A DNA stretch of 15,991 bases from Methanobrevibacter sp. (GTDB lineage: Archaea; Methanobacteriota; Methanobacteria; Methanobacteriales; Methanobacteriaceae). Positions within the stretch are counted from its first letter, which is position 1. Each line of letters starts with the position of its first letter. The position numbers were made by a program, and so were the translations under genes. Positions 6,056 through 12,773 of the stretch are shown piece by piece. The notes beneath the pieces were generated by a model. It was not told where the DNA came from and did no database searches. It worked only from the letters and a program-made list of their open reading frames with translations. The stretch covers positions 1-15,991 of the forward strand of contig JAGCBE010000503.1 of NCBI GenBank assembly GCA_017652345.1, written 5' to 3'.

Positions 6056-7132
6056 CTATTTAGCTTCAGTATCAGTATCTGTATCAGTATCTGGAAGTTT
6101 AGTTGCTAAACATACAGCATTAGCAAATGGAGAGATAGCCCAAGTACCCCAAGCATGTAGGTATTCATTCCAGCTCATTGTACGAGCATTATAGAATTCA
6201 TCAAATCTAAAGATGTTATCAAATATTTGAATGAATGATTCATCACAGATAATAGCTTGAATTTCTTCATTTTCAAATTTATCAACGATTACAACTCTAC
6301 CCATGAAGTTTGCTTTTTCCATATTGAAAGCTGCAGCAAGTGATTGAACATCAACTTTAGCCATTACATCAGCAGTAGTAATAACACAAATACGTTCTGC
6401 ATCAGTCCAAGTAGTAATTAATGTTTCATCAGTTGAATCACTAAATCTTGAATAAGCGTTATATTCAGTTGATGGAAATTGCATTTTTAAATATAAAGCA
6501 CGACATTTTTCAACTAAAGCTTCTGCAGTTGCTTTATCAGAAACAGCAGATACAACTTCAGTTATAACTTTACCTTCTTCATAAGCTCCATCAATTAAAT
6601 CTTTAGTGTATTTAAATTCATCAATATAGTTTCCACTATATAGTGATTGAGTTATGCTTGATACATAATCATCAAAAGCTTCTGGAGAATCAAAAGCACC
6701 TTGTAAACCTTCTCTTGCAATAGTCTTAGTATATAAATCTTGTCTATTACGTCTTAAGTAAGCTGCTTTAGTATCTGGATCAGTAATAGTTAAAAGTTTT
6801 GCCATTGCTGCATCAGAATACTCATATTTTTCAGCTATAGCTGGATTTTCATAAATTAATTGAATATCAGTTCCGTAAGGTACTGAACCTTTTTTAAACA
6901 TAGATAGAGGATTACTAAATGATTTATTTTCAATTCTTGTTAAAGCAATTCTATTAATTAAGTTATTAACAAATTCATTTAACATAGGTTGATAAGCATC
7001 ATTAAGTAAAATGTTACCTATTTCTTTAATATTGCTTGCTGTTGCACGAGGTACAACTTCTTGATAAGCCTTAGATGAATTTTGTCTAATATAGTTTAAA
7101 GTATTTACTGCACTAGATTTCGCCATCTTCAA
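6056..7132 (-). CDS. Major capsid protein, phi29 gp8-like (HK97 fold, no Ig-like domain)
   Basis: 358 aa if begun at TTG (7132), 356 aa from the ATG at 7126. The AAAGGAG site is about 6 nt from the TTG but about 12 nt from the ATG, so TTG is slightly favoured. It matches phi29 gp8 along its length: NPLSMFKKGSVPYGTDIQ, FNMEKANFMGRVVIVDKF (phi29 FNMNRTDFLGNVTVIDGF) and MSWNEYLHAWGTW...FANAV (phi29 LYWNYYYHVWQTL...FANAV). It ends where the HK97-fold part of gp8 ends, so the C-terminal BIG2/Ig-like domain of phi29 gp8 (448 aa) is absent. The tail is a short acidic TDTDTDT run coded by four hexanucleotide repeats (6068-6091). It overlaps the scaffold gene by 14-20 nt. Confidence 0.94.
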   Translation of the reverse strand: MKMAKSSAVNTLNYIRQNSSKAYQEVVPRATASNIKEIGNILLNDAYQPMLNEFVNNLINRIALTRIENKSFSNPLSMFKKGSVPYGTDIQLIYENPAIAEKYEYSDAAMAKLLTITDPDTKAAYLRRNRQDLYTKTIAREGLQGAFDSPEAFDDYVSSITQSLYSGNYIDEFKYTKDLIDGAYEEGKVITEVVSAVSDKATAEALVEKCRALYLKMQFPSTEYNAYSRFSDSTDETLITTWTDAERICVITTADVMAKVDVQSLAAAFNMEKANFMGRVVIVDKFENEEIQAIICDESFIQIFDNIFRFDEFYNARTMSWNEYLHAWGTWAISPFANAVCLATKLPDTDTDTDTEAK

Positions 7133-7445
7133 TCATATCTCCTTTCTCATCAATAATATCTTCTAGCTTGATTTCTTCTTCTACTTCTTCTACTGCTGCT
7201 TCTTCAGCTGGAGCTTCTTCATTTTCAAATCCAACTTTTTGGAAAAGTTTACCATTTACTTTTAAAAGTTCTTCTTTTTCAGCTGCTAAAGCATCTCTTT
7301 CAGCTTTTAGTGTTTCTACTTCATCAATTAAATTATTATAAGTAGATATAACACCAAGTAGATCATCAGAAATTAAAGCTGCGTCAGTTTCGTTAATTCT
7401 ACCTTTTACAGAATCAACTAAACCTTGGAATTCTTCCTTAGTCAT
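7113..7445 (-). CDS. Scaffolding protein, phi29 gp7-like
   Basis: 110 aa (phi29 gp7 is 98). The central coiled coil LKAERDALAAEKEELLKVNG followed by KLFQKVGF matches phi29 [24 protein letters not shown] in position and pattern. The C-terminal third is very acidic (runs of Glu with EAPAEEAAVEEVEEE), typical of the portion that contacts the capsid interior. It directs prohead assembly and leaves before maturation. It is transcribed from the strong promoter at 7471-7498 and overlaps the capsid gene start, so the two are probably coupled in translation. Confidence 0.92.
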   Translation of the reverse strand: MTKEEFQGLVDSVKGRINETDAALISDDLLGVISTYNNLIDEVETLKAERDALAAEKEELLKVNGKLFQKVGFENEEAPAEEAAVEEVEEEIKLEDIIDEKGDMIEDGEI

Positions 7446-7470
7446 CTTAAATTTTCCTTTCTATAATAAA

Positions 7471-7498
7471 ATTATATCATTAAAAAAGAAAATGTCAA
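7471..7498 (-). promoter_or_regulatory. Strong late promoter for scaffold and capsid
   Basis: TTGACA (7498-7493), a 16-bp spacer and TATAAT (7476-7471) with TGA in front (extended -10) lie on the minus strand. The consensus -35 sits in the descending arm of the terminator hairpin. The leader TTATAGAAAGGA precedes the scaffold ATG. It is the best promoter of the late set, fitting the need for most capsid protein. Confidence 0.85.
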
Positions 7499-7519
7499 AC
7501 ATTTGTATATTTGACATTT
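7484..7519 (-). terminator. Terminator after the endolysin gene, merged with the capsid promoter
   Basis: AAATGTCAAA (minus, from 7519) pairs perfectly with TTTGACATTT (7499-7490) across a 10-nt loop, followed by TCTTTTTT. It begins 6 bp after the M15 endolysin stop. The TTGACA of the next promoter is part of the stem. Confidence 0.8.
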
Positions 7520-7525
7520 AATTTA

Positions 7526-8140
7526 CTATTTACTTTCTACGTGAGTATAATTTCCCATATTAGGAGTATTAGGATGTGATATTTTTCCGTTTCTTACTCT
7601 ATAACCATTACAGTATGCGTGATACTGCTTTAGATCACTAGTCCAGAAGTTAACGATATTTTTACGATGATTTAAAGTTGATGAATAATTTTTAATTAAT
7701 ATATCAGCTGCGTTTCCTTTTAAATGACCGCTTGTTTTACTTCCGCCTACTTCTTTATTATGTACTTTACATCTTAGTCCGCATGATAAATTAATAGGAT
7801 TTTTAAAGTGGATTCTTAAGTTATCTAAATTAACTAATAATTTAGGATTTAAAACATCAGGATAACCAGTACATGCCTTAGTACATTTACATCTAAATTC
7901 TTCTAATCTAAAATATTTAATATCGTATTCATAAAATAAATGAGCGTTTCTAAGTAAAATATCTGTATCTTTTCCGTATATTCCGTTTCTATCTTTAGGT
8001 CTTTTTTCTTTAGTAAAATATTTTTCTTGTAAATCTTTATATGCTTTTTTAGTTTTTGCTCCTACTTTACCATCAACTAGTCCATTATATAGTCCTATAT
8101 CTTTTAAGTATTGTTGACGTTTTTTAACACTTAATAACAT
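7526..8140 (-). CDS. Endolysin: peptidoglycan-binding domain plus M15 peptidase
   Basis: 204 aa. Residues about 5-65 resemble a peptidoglycan-binding 1 domain (QQYLKDIGLYNGLVDGKVGA...TKKAYKDLQ). Residues about 75-204 are an M15 zinc peptidase: SGHLKGNAAD gives zinc ligands H139 and D146, and YTHVES gives H200. In this family the SxHxxGxAxD motif plus a C-terminal His binds zinc, and the enzymes cut peptide cross-bridges (D-Ala or L-Ala/D-Glu bonds). Cys84, Cys86 and Cys90 cluster near the domain start. There is no signal peptide, so export would rely on the holin encoded just upstream (1-bp gap). The role is host lysis. Confidence 0.9.
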   Translation of the reverse strand: MLLSVKKRQQYLKDIGLYNGLVDGKVGAKTKKAYKDLQEKYFTKEKRPKDRNGIYGKDTDILLRNAHLFYEYDIKYFRLEEFRCKCTKACTGYPDVLNPKLLVNLDNLRIHFKNPINLSCGLRCKVHNKEVGGSKTSGHLKGNAADILIKNYSSTLNHRKNIVNFWTSDLKQYHAYCNGYRVRNGKISHPNTPNMGNYTHVESK

Positions 8141-8141
8141 A

Positions 8142-8321
8142 TTATTTACCTACCTTTTCTTTTACTTCTTTAATATCTTCAGTTAAACTTTGTAAAACTT
8201 TATTATTTTCTTGCATATTTCTTGATATTTCTTTCATAGTTGTATTTTGAAAATAAATTAAATATGCAACACAAAACACACCAAGTCCATTATTTACTAT
8301 TAAATTAATAATATCTTGCAT
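8142..8321 (-). CDS. Holin of the BhlA/UviB type
   Basis: 59 aa, begun by ATG after GAAAGGTAGG. One hydrophobic segment (about residues 4-24, INLIVNNGLGVFCVAYLIYF) is followed by a charged helical tail (KEISRNMQENNKVLQSLTED). A single N-terminal membrane segment, a conserved NNGLGVF-like stretch and a coiled tail are typical of the BhlA/UviB holin-like family of Bacillota. It stops 1 bp before the endolysin start. It would form membrane lesions that release the endolysin at lysis. First gene after the promoter at 8345-8372. Confidence 0.85.
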   Translation of the reverse strand: MQDIINLIVNNGLGVFCVAYLIYFQNTTMKEISRNMQENNKVLQSLTEDIKEVKEKVGK

Positions 8322-8344
8322 AATAACCTACCTTTCTTAACTTA

Positions 8345-8372
8345 ATTATATCAAAAAAGAATAGTTTTTCAA
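8345..8372 (-). promoter_or_regulatory. Late promoter for the lysis cassette
   Basis: TTGAAA (8372-8367), a 16-bp spacer and TATAAT (8350-8345) preceded by TGA lie on the minus strand. The -35 lies in the terminator loop. The leader ends in AAGAAAGGTAGG before the holin ATG. Confidence 0.75.
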
Positions 8373-8385
8373 CTATTCCTTTTTT
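8353..8385 (-). terminator. Terminator after the M23 peptidase gene
   Basis: GAATAGTT (minus, 8378-8371) pairs with AACTATTC (8366-8359) around a GAAA loop, flanked by A and T runs with six T downstream. The stem includes the last codons and TGA stop of the M23 gene. It would separate the early/replication transcript from the late one. Confidence 0.85.
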
Positions 8386-9055
8386 CTCTTAATTTTCTTG
8401 AATATAGTACCCATGGAAATTTTTTACTTGTATATTCATGAAGTATAGGATCTGTAAATTCTACCCAGATATAATGTTCTGGAGAATCTATCGGTGATGT
8501 ATCATTTATAAAAAGTGCATCGTAGTTATGGAGTCTTTTTGGTGTTGTATAATCTGTTATATGAAATTTATACTCTGGAGTATATCTAGCTGATGATTGC
8601 TGAGTTAAATATCTTCCATATCCTGTTTCCATATGTAAATGATCTCCCGTTGCTGTTCCACCTGTACCAGTTTTAAAAAATATATATCCTTGTCTTATAA
8701 CTTGACCTACTCTATAAGGATATATTCCATCTTCTATATCGTTATCATGATAACAAGTGATCGTTAAATAATCTATCATTCCATTTGCAAGGTGTACTCT
8801 TTCTACACTTTCCCATACAGCCATAGCTTCTGCTTGATTAATAAAAACACACTTTATATCAACAGGAGCATAACAAGGTTGTCTATAAAGTCTTTGTCCG
8901 TTTGATCCTATAGCTAAATAGTCAGTCGCCCAGTACTCTTCTCCGCCATGATGAGAAAATGTTCCATAATCTGTTTGAGAAATTGAAAATCCCGGAAGTG
9001 GAAATAGTGCAACTTGATAACCATTTCTATCTCTCATTCTTTCTAAATACTGCAT
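8369..9055 (-). CDS. M23-like metallopeptidase (candidate tail-tip wall hydrolase, cf. phi29 gp13 C-terminal domain)
   Basis: 228 aa. Zinc-site residues are visible: HHGGEEYWATD (H36 and D45) and GDHLHME (H139, H141), with another His at 103; this is the M23/LytM pattern (first His ... Asp, then HxH). phi29 gp13 at the tail tip has a lysozyme domain plus an M23 domain; only the M23 part is present here. The last ~75 residues are extra and unassigned. There is no signal peptide or membrane segment. It could be the virion enzyme that opens the wall at entry, or a second lysis enzyme, since the holin and M15 endolysin follow. It lies 12 bp after the polymerase gene, with an AAAGGG site. Confidence 0.78.
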   Translation of the reverse strand: MQYLERMRDRNGYQVALFPLPGFSISQTDYGTFSHHGGEEYWATDYLAIGSNGQRLYRQPCYAPVDIKCVFINQAEAMAVWESVERVHLANGMIDYLTITCYHDNDIEDGIYPYRVGQVIRQGYIFFKTGTGGTATGDHLHMETGYGRYLTQQSSARYTPEYKFHITDYTTPKRLHNYDALFINDTSPIDSPEHYIWVEFTDPILHEYTSKKFPWVLYSRKLREKRNS

Positions 9056-9067
9056 AATATACCCTTT

Positions 9068-10825
9068 CTATTTTATTGTAAAAGTAGTTTCTACTAATAC
9101 AATACCGCCTTTAGTATGCTTAAATGTAAGTTTACCACCGACACTTAAATTTTCATTAAAGTTATCAAAATTAACTTTATGTGCTAGTTTTTTAGGTAGA
9201 CCAGCAACTACTACATTAAGTTTATCATCATATCCTAGTTCTATATAACATTTTTGTCTAATATATTTACCTTTAACATATTTAGATTCTATTTTCCATG
9301 CTCCTAGGCGATAATCATCTATATCTATTATATCGTTAAGTTCTTTATCTTCTTCTTTAAATTTAAATACACCATCTTCTATTTCATCAACATCAAATAA
9401 GCAGTGAATTGAATCGGTATCAGAATAAATATATTTATCAACTCCATATTTTTTCATAGAATAATCTCTTATAGCTTGACTAGTTTCTATAGTTTTTCTT
9501 CTTGCATAACTAGTGCAAAAAGAAGCAATCGGCACATAAATAGGGTCTTTAGTTTCCATTTCATGTAGTGAAAACTTTACAATTCCATCTTCTAAATATG
9601 GGTATTTTCTTCGTGTATTTGGATTCGTTCCGAATTTACCATAAAGCGAGTTAAGTAAAAGTTTACTAATTGTATACATTCCCGAGTTTCCTTCTTTTTT
9701 CGCTTTAATTTTCTCTTCAGTCCATTTATCTATATAACTTGAAAATAAACCTTTAATTCCTTTAAATTTAAAGCCATACTCATATTCTATATAATCTATA
9801 TCATATTGCTTTAAAAATAGCTCTAAATCAACATTTGTTAAAGTAAAAGTATAAATCTCTCCGTTAGAATCTTCAACGTATTCATTTTCCATAAATGCAA
9901 GTCTATAATTTTTTAATTGAATACATGGTATTTTATTTGGTTTTATTTTAAAACTACAACTTATTTTTTGAATATAAAGTGGATAATCTTTATCACTCTC
10001 ATATTTACCTTTAAAGTAAACAGGCATATCATAAGGCATCAGTTCATTATGAAGTACGCTAGGATATAAACTATTTACATCTAAAACTATTCCTTTTCCT
10101 GTTTCTTTAAATTTATATTTTGGATTAAGATAAGTAAATCCTCCACGATAACTTTCCCTTAAATCTTTATCAAGTTCTAAATCAACTACAGGGAAAAAAT
10201 TATTAAAATATTTATTCATATTTTTATAATCAGTTAAAGCGTCCGACCCAATTGTCATTTTAGTAAGACCAGATGTAAACATTACATCTAAAGCTCTACT
10301 CATTATTTCAACATCATTTCTTAAATATGCTACTTCTTCTTTAGTTAGTTCGCTTCCCTCTGGTAAATTATTATGTCTTGAATAATCTATCTCTAATTTT
10401 CCAATAGGTAATTTAAAACTTTTAGCTACTTTATCAACGCTCATATTTAGTATTTTAAGTGAATCATAAATTGACACCTTTTGATCGTGATAGCGTCCTG
10501 TTTTAAAATATATTTCAAGTGAATAAAAAAGTCCATCTCCACTTATTAAACACGTGAAAGATTTATCTTTTTTATCTTTTTTATCTTTAAAATAAGTATA
10601 TCCATTTGATAATAAATAATTTAAAATAAATACTCCATCAAATTTTAAATTGTGAAAAAATATAAATGGATTATCTTTTTGTTTATAACACCATAAAATA
10701 AAATCACTTATTTTTGTTCCATATATAAAATTATCAGGATTACCTATTTCACTAATTCCATAAGCCCATACATGAGTATTATCTACATTAGTAGTAGTTT
10801 CAAAATCAGCTGTAAACTTTCTCAT
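9068..10825 (-). CDS. Protein-primed family B DNA polymerase, phi29 gp2-like
   Basis: 585 aa (phi29 polymerase is 572). The 3'-5' exonuclease motifs are TADFET (D7, E9), HNLKFDG (N59, D63) and YLRND (Y167, D171). The polymerase motifs are YRGG (226-229), motif A DVNSLYPS (from D249), motif B KLLLNSLYG (from K388), motif C YSDTDS (467-472) and KCY (525-527). The stretches between motifs A and B correspond to the TPR1/TPR2 insertions of protein-primed enzymes. It initiates on the terminal protein at each ITR and copies the genome by strand displacement. Its ATG overlaps the terminal protein stop (ATGA), so the two are translationally coupled. A KDKKDKKDK run at 81-89 is a local lysine/aspartate repeat. 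Confidence 0.97.
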   Translation of the reverse strand: MRKFTADFETTTNVDNTHVWAYGISEIGNPDNFIYGTKISDFILWCYKQKDNPFIFFHNLKFDGVFILNYLLSNGYTYFKDKKDKKDKSFTCLISGDGLFYSLEIYFKTGRYHDQKVSIYDSLKILNMSVDKVAKSFKLPIGKLEIDYSRHNNLPEGSELTKEEVAYLRNDVEIMSRALDVMFTSGLTKMTIGSDALTDYKNMNKYFNNFFPVVDLELDKDLRESYRGGFTYLNPKYKFKETGKGIVLDVNSLYPSVLHNELMPYDMPVYFKGKYESDKDYPLYIQKISCSFKIKPNKIPCIQLKNYRLAFMENEYVEDSNGEIYTFTLTNVDLELFLKQYDIDYIEYEYGFKFKGIKGLFSSYIDKWTEEKIKAKKEGNSGMYTISKLLLNSLYGKFGTNPNTRRKYPYLEDGIVKFSLHEMETKDPIYVPIASFCTSYARRKTIETSQAIRDYSMKKYGVDKYIYSDTDSIHCLFDVDEIEDGVFKFKEEDKELNDIIDIDDYRLGAWKIESKYVKGKYIRQKCYIELGYDDKLNVVVAGLPKKLAHKVNFDNFNENLSVGGKLTFKHTKGGIVLVETTFTIK

Positions 10826-11664
10826 GATCTATATTCTTTTATAAGTTCGTCTATATTTCCATATAAATTATCAAATAAATCTCTTACTTCATCAACGTTA
10901 TCTAAAGAATTTTCACTACCCATATTAATTTTTAATATAGCATAATAATTAGTAAGCTTTCTTACTCCTAAATCTTCTGAGAAAAGTTTATCAAATTCAG
11001 CTCCATTCATTCCTTTTATTTTTTTAACTAATTCTTTTAATTTTTTCTGATCGTATCCATGAGCGTATCCTAAATCTTCAAGCATCTCAATATAATTAGT
11101 TTTAAGTTCTGGATTTACATAAGGATTTTCAGCACGATATAAAAGTCTTTTAAATGCTTCTTTTTTCTCTTCATCCATAGAATAATAATCTTTAATATCT
11201 GTTTCATTTAGAATTTTATATTTTCTAAGTGCAGATATTAATTTATCACTTTTTATATTTCCATTATCAAGATTATTCATTAAATTACTCATCATAGCTT
11301 TATCTCCCATAGTAAAACCAGCTTTATTACCCATAATTTTATATTCAGTATTCATTAAAGTTTTTATTTGTTTCTCAAGAGCTTTTTTACTTGTTTTCAT
11401 ATGCTCTTTAATATAACTTTGTTCGTATCCACTAGTCCATTTACCCATCATCAGAGCCTTAGATGCAGTCTTTTTATTATATGAGGACATCATTTTTAGC
11501 TCCTTTAAGATATTCTTTCTACTACTCATTCCAGCTATATCATAGTAGCTTACTTTGCTAGGTGTTGCATAACCTAATTTTTTATATCTTGTAATTTTCC
11601 TATTATAAGAAGCAACTACTTTATCAATAGTTGCTCTTAAATTTTTATCTAGTCTTACAGCCAT
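10822..11664 (-). CDS. Terminal protein, phi29 gp3-like
   Basis: 280 aa (phi29 TP is 266), immediately upstream of the polymerase as in phi29. The N-terminal part shares the basic pattern of phi29 TP (NRKITRYKKLGYATPS... against NTKAKIARTKKKYGVDLT). The C-terminal part aligns MGSENSLDNVDEV with FDSEGNTVENVEGNV of phi29, which contains the priming Ser232; this points to Ser250 here as the priming residue (Ser253 is the alternative). The middle is Lys-rich and helical. It serves as the primer and stays covalently bound to both 5' ends. GGAGGT lies upstream. Assignment rests on position, size and these short matches. Confidence 0.88.
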   Translation of the reverse strand: MAVRLDKNLRATIDKVVASYNRKITRYKKLGYATPSKVSYYDIAGMSSRKNILKELKMMSSYNKKTASKALMMGKWTSGYEQSYIKEHMKTSKKALEKQIKTLMNTEYKIMGNKAGFTMGDKAMMSNLMNNLDNGNIKSDKLISALRKYKILNETDIKDYYSMDEEKKEAFKRLLYRAENPYVNPELKTNYIEMLEDLGYAHGYDQKKLKELVKKIKGMNGAEFDKLFSEDLGVRKLTNYYAILKINMGSENSLDNVDEVRDLFDNLYGNIDELIKEYRS

Positions 11665-11952
11665 CTAATCTACCTCCACTTTAACAGAATGTTCTGTTAT
11701 TCTCTTGTTTTTATAATATACTTTAAATCCACGTTTTTCAACTCTTTTATAAAAAGTTATTAAAATTAATGGAAGATAATCGGTGTCATAGATAGCTTTT
11801 AGTTTTTCATCCATTTTACGATAGTATTCATCAAATCGTGCTATAAATTTACCTTTTAAAGTATCAGATGAAAAATATAATACATAATTATCTACCATTA
11901 AATAAATATCAGATTCTTCTATATTATGATAAACACCACGTAAAGTTTTCAT
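11665..11952 (-). CDS. Unknown 95-aa protein in the replication block
   Basis: Not recognised. 95 aa, rich in Tyr, Lys, Asp and Val, with alternating hydrophobic strands near the start (DIYLMVDNYVLYFSS) and a basic C-terminal third (FYKRVEKRGFKVYYKNKR). There are no membrane segments, Cys pairs or enzyme motif. Its stop abuts the terminal protein ATG, and its GGAG site lies in the end of the SSB gene, so it is co-expressed with replication proteins. A replication accessory role is plausible by position only. Confidence 0.75.
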   Translation of the reverse strand: MKTLRGVYHNIEESDIYLMVDNYVLYFSSDTLKGKFIARFDEYYRKMDEKLKAIYDTDYLPLILITFYKRVEKRGFKVYYKNKRITEHSVKVEVD

Positions 11953-11955
11953 AAA

Positions 11956-12291
11956 CTATTCTCCGTCTTTTTTATTTGGAAAAAGTGATATTCTATCAGC
12001 TACTATTTCAGTAACATATCTTTTAAATCCATTATCAGTATCATAACTTCTATTTTGAAGTCTACCACTAATGCCTACTATATCGCCTTTTTTACAATAT
12101 TTAGTTAAAGCTTCAGCTGATTCATTCCATACTACGATATTGAAAAAGTCAGCGTCATATTTTCCTTCTGCGTTTTTATAAGGTTTTTGTACTGCTATTG
12201 ATACATTACATACTTTAGCATCCTTTCCATCTAAAGATTTTACTTCTGGATCACTTGTTAAGCGTCCTACTAAATTTACACTATTTAACAT
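11956..12291 (-). CDS. ssb: Single-stranded DNA-binding protein, bacterial OB-fold type
   Basis: 111 aa covering just the OB fold of the bacterial SSB family: MLNSVNLVGRLTSDPEVK at the N-terminus, then VSIAVQKPY, DFFNIVVW, CKKGDIVGISGRLQNRSY and YVTEIVADRISLF. It would coat the long displaced strands made during protein-primed replication. It lacks the flexible C-terminal tail with the acidic DDDIPF-like tip that recruits host proteins; it ends in PNKKDGE. phi29 itself uses gp5, an SSB of a different kind, so this is a replacement by a host-like family. GGAG lies in the end of the 55-aa gene upstream. Confidence 0.95.
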   Translation of the reverse strand: MLNSVNLVGRLTSDPEVKSLDGKDAKVCNVSIAVQKPYKNAEGKYDADFFNIVVWNESAEALTKYCKKGDIVGISGRLQNRSYDTDNGFKRYVTEIVADRISLFPNKKDGE

Positions 12292-12297
12292 ATTTTT

Positions 12298-12465
12298 CTA
12301 CTCTCCATTTCTTAATTTTCTTAATATATCTACGATTCTAATTTTTAACATTAGATGTAAATTTTTTATTTCTTTACTAGATTTTTTATTATGTTTTTCT
12401 TTAACTTTTACTTTAGTCTTGCCGTTTTCTTGGTAGATAATTAACTTTATACTTTCTTTTCTCAT
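12298..12465 (-). CDS. Small basic protein of unknown function (55 aa)
   Basis: Not recognised. 55 aa, very Lys/Arg-rich: a predicted beta-like start (SIKLIIYQENGKTKVKVK), then a helical C-terminus (EIKNLHLMLKIRIVDILRKL). AGAAAGGA lies upstream of the ATG, and the stop is 6 bp before the SSB ATG with its GGAG site inside this gene. It is likely co-transcribed with ssb. Charge suggests nucleic-acid binding, but this is only inference. An ATG at 12472 in another frame stops after 19 codons. Confidence 0.7.
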   Translation of the reverse strand: MRKESIKLIIYQENGKTKVKVKEKHNKKSSKEIKNLHLMLKIRIVDILRKLRNGE

Positions 12466-12479
12466 CTTTCATCCTTTCT

Positions 12480-12500
12480 AGTGCTATAATTTATAACACT
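12480..12500 (-). other. Near-palindromic hairpin before the 55-aa gene
   Basis: On the minus strand AGUGUUAUAA pairs with UUAUAGCACU (10 bp with one U-G, almost no loop). It contains TGTTATAAA, an extended -10-like element, at 12498-12490, and is followed by AGAAAGGA. It directly abuts the structured RNA at 12500-12609. It could be a promoter, an operator or an RNA processing hairpin. Confidence 0.45.
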
Positions 12501-12609
12501 ACGTGAAGCACTATATTTTAATAAATGTTAGGTATTTATAAATTAAAAATAATAAGAATATAAAGGGATGATATACTACTTGAAAATAATTTATATAATG
12601 CTCCACGTA
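12500..12609 (-). ncRNA. Candidate structured RNA (~110 nt, 17-bp closing stem)
   Basis: On the minus strand 12609-12593 pairs with 12516-12500 in 17 uninterrupted base pairs. Two of these are G-U on this strand and would be A-C mismatches on the plus strand, so the RNA is read leftward. Inside are two candidate hairpins: 12572-12577 with 12557-12562 (loop 12563-12571), and a bulged hairpin 12543-12547/12534-12538 with 12517-12521/12522-12526 (loop ACCUAAC). This makes a three-way junction. The interval has no ORF. Weak promoter-like elements (TTACAA, 17 bp, TATGAT) lie just upstream and would start near 12609. Function is unknown: small RNA, pRNA-like element, or regulatory/processing region between early and replication genes. 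Confidence 0.5.
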
Positions 12610-12628
12610 CTATCATAAATGATAGTAC
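12607..12628 (-). repeat. Perfect inverted repeat after the 47-aa gene
   Basis: GTACTATCAT (12607-12616), AA, ATGATAGTAC (12619-12628). It follows the 47-aa stop by 1 bp and touches the structured RNA. There is no T run on the minus strand, so a simple terminator is unlikely; on the plus strand CTTTATTTT follows. It may be an operator or RNA stem. Confidence 0.7.
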
Positions 12629-12629
12629 T

Positions 12630-12773
12630 TTATTTTGTAAGTTTTTTAATTTTTTCTTCTAATAAAGCTATATCTATTTTAATAAAATCTGAATGAATTT
12701 TCTTCTTTAGATCTTCCAGTTCTTTTAAAATATCTTTTAATATTTTATCACGTTTCTCTTCTTCATGCTTCAT
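12630..12773 (-). CDS. Small charged helical protein (47 aa), unknown
   Basis: Not recognised. 47 aa, almost entirely Lys/Glu/Asp/Ile/Leu with heptad spacing (DILKELEDLKKKIHSDFIKI), predicted as one helix or a coiled coil. It overlaps the end of the 59-aa gene by 11 nt (ATGAAGCATGA) in the early operon. It is short, but the overlap, uninterrupted frame and codon use like its neighbours support it. Confidence 0.6.
   Translation of the reverse strand: MKHEEEKRDKILKDILKELEDLKKKIHSDFIKIDIALLEEKIKKLTK

Noticed and set aside
12482..12638. Plus-strand transcript from TGCTATAAT (12482-12490) ending at the hairpin 12607-12628 plus CTTTATTTT
   Set aside because: The -10 likeness follows from the near-palindrome, no -35 is present, and the wobble pattern of the long stem favours the minus strand. 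It is kept only as an alternative to test.
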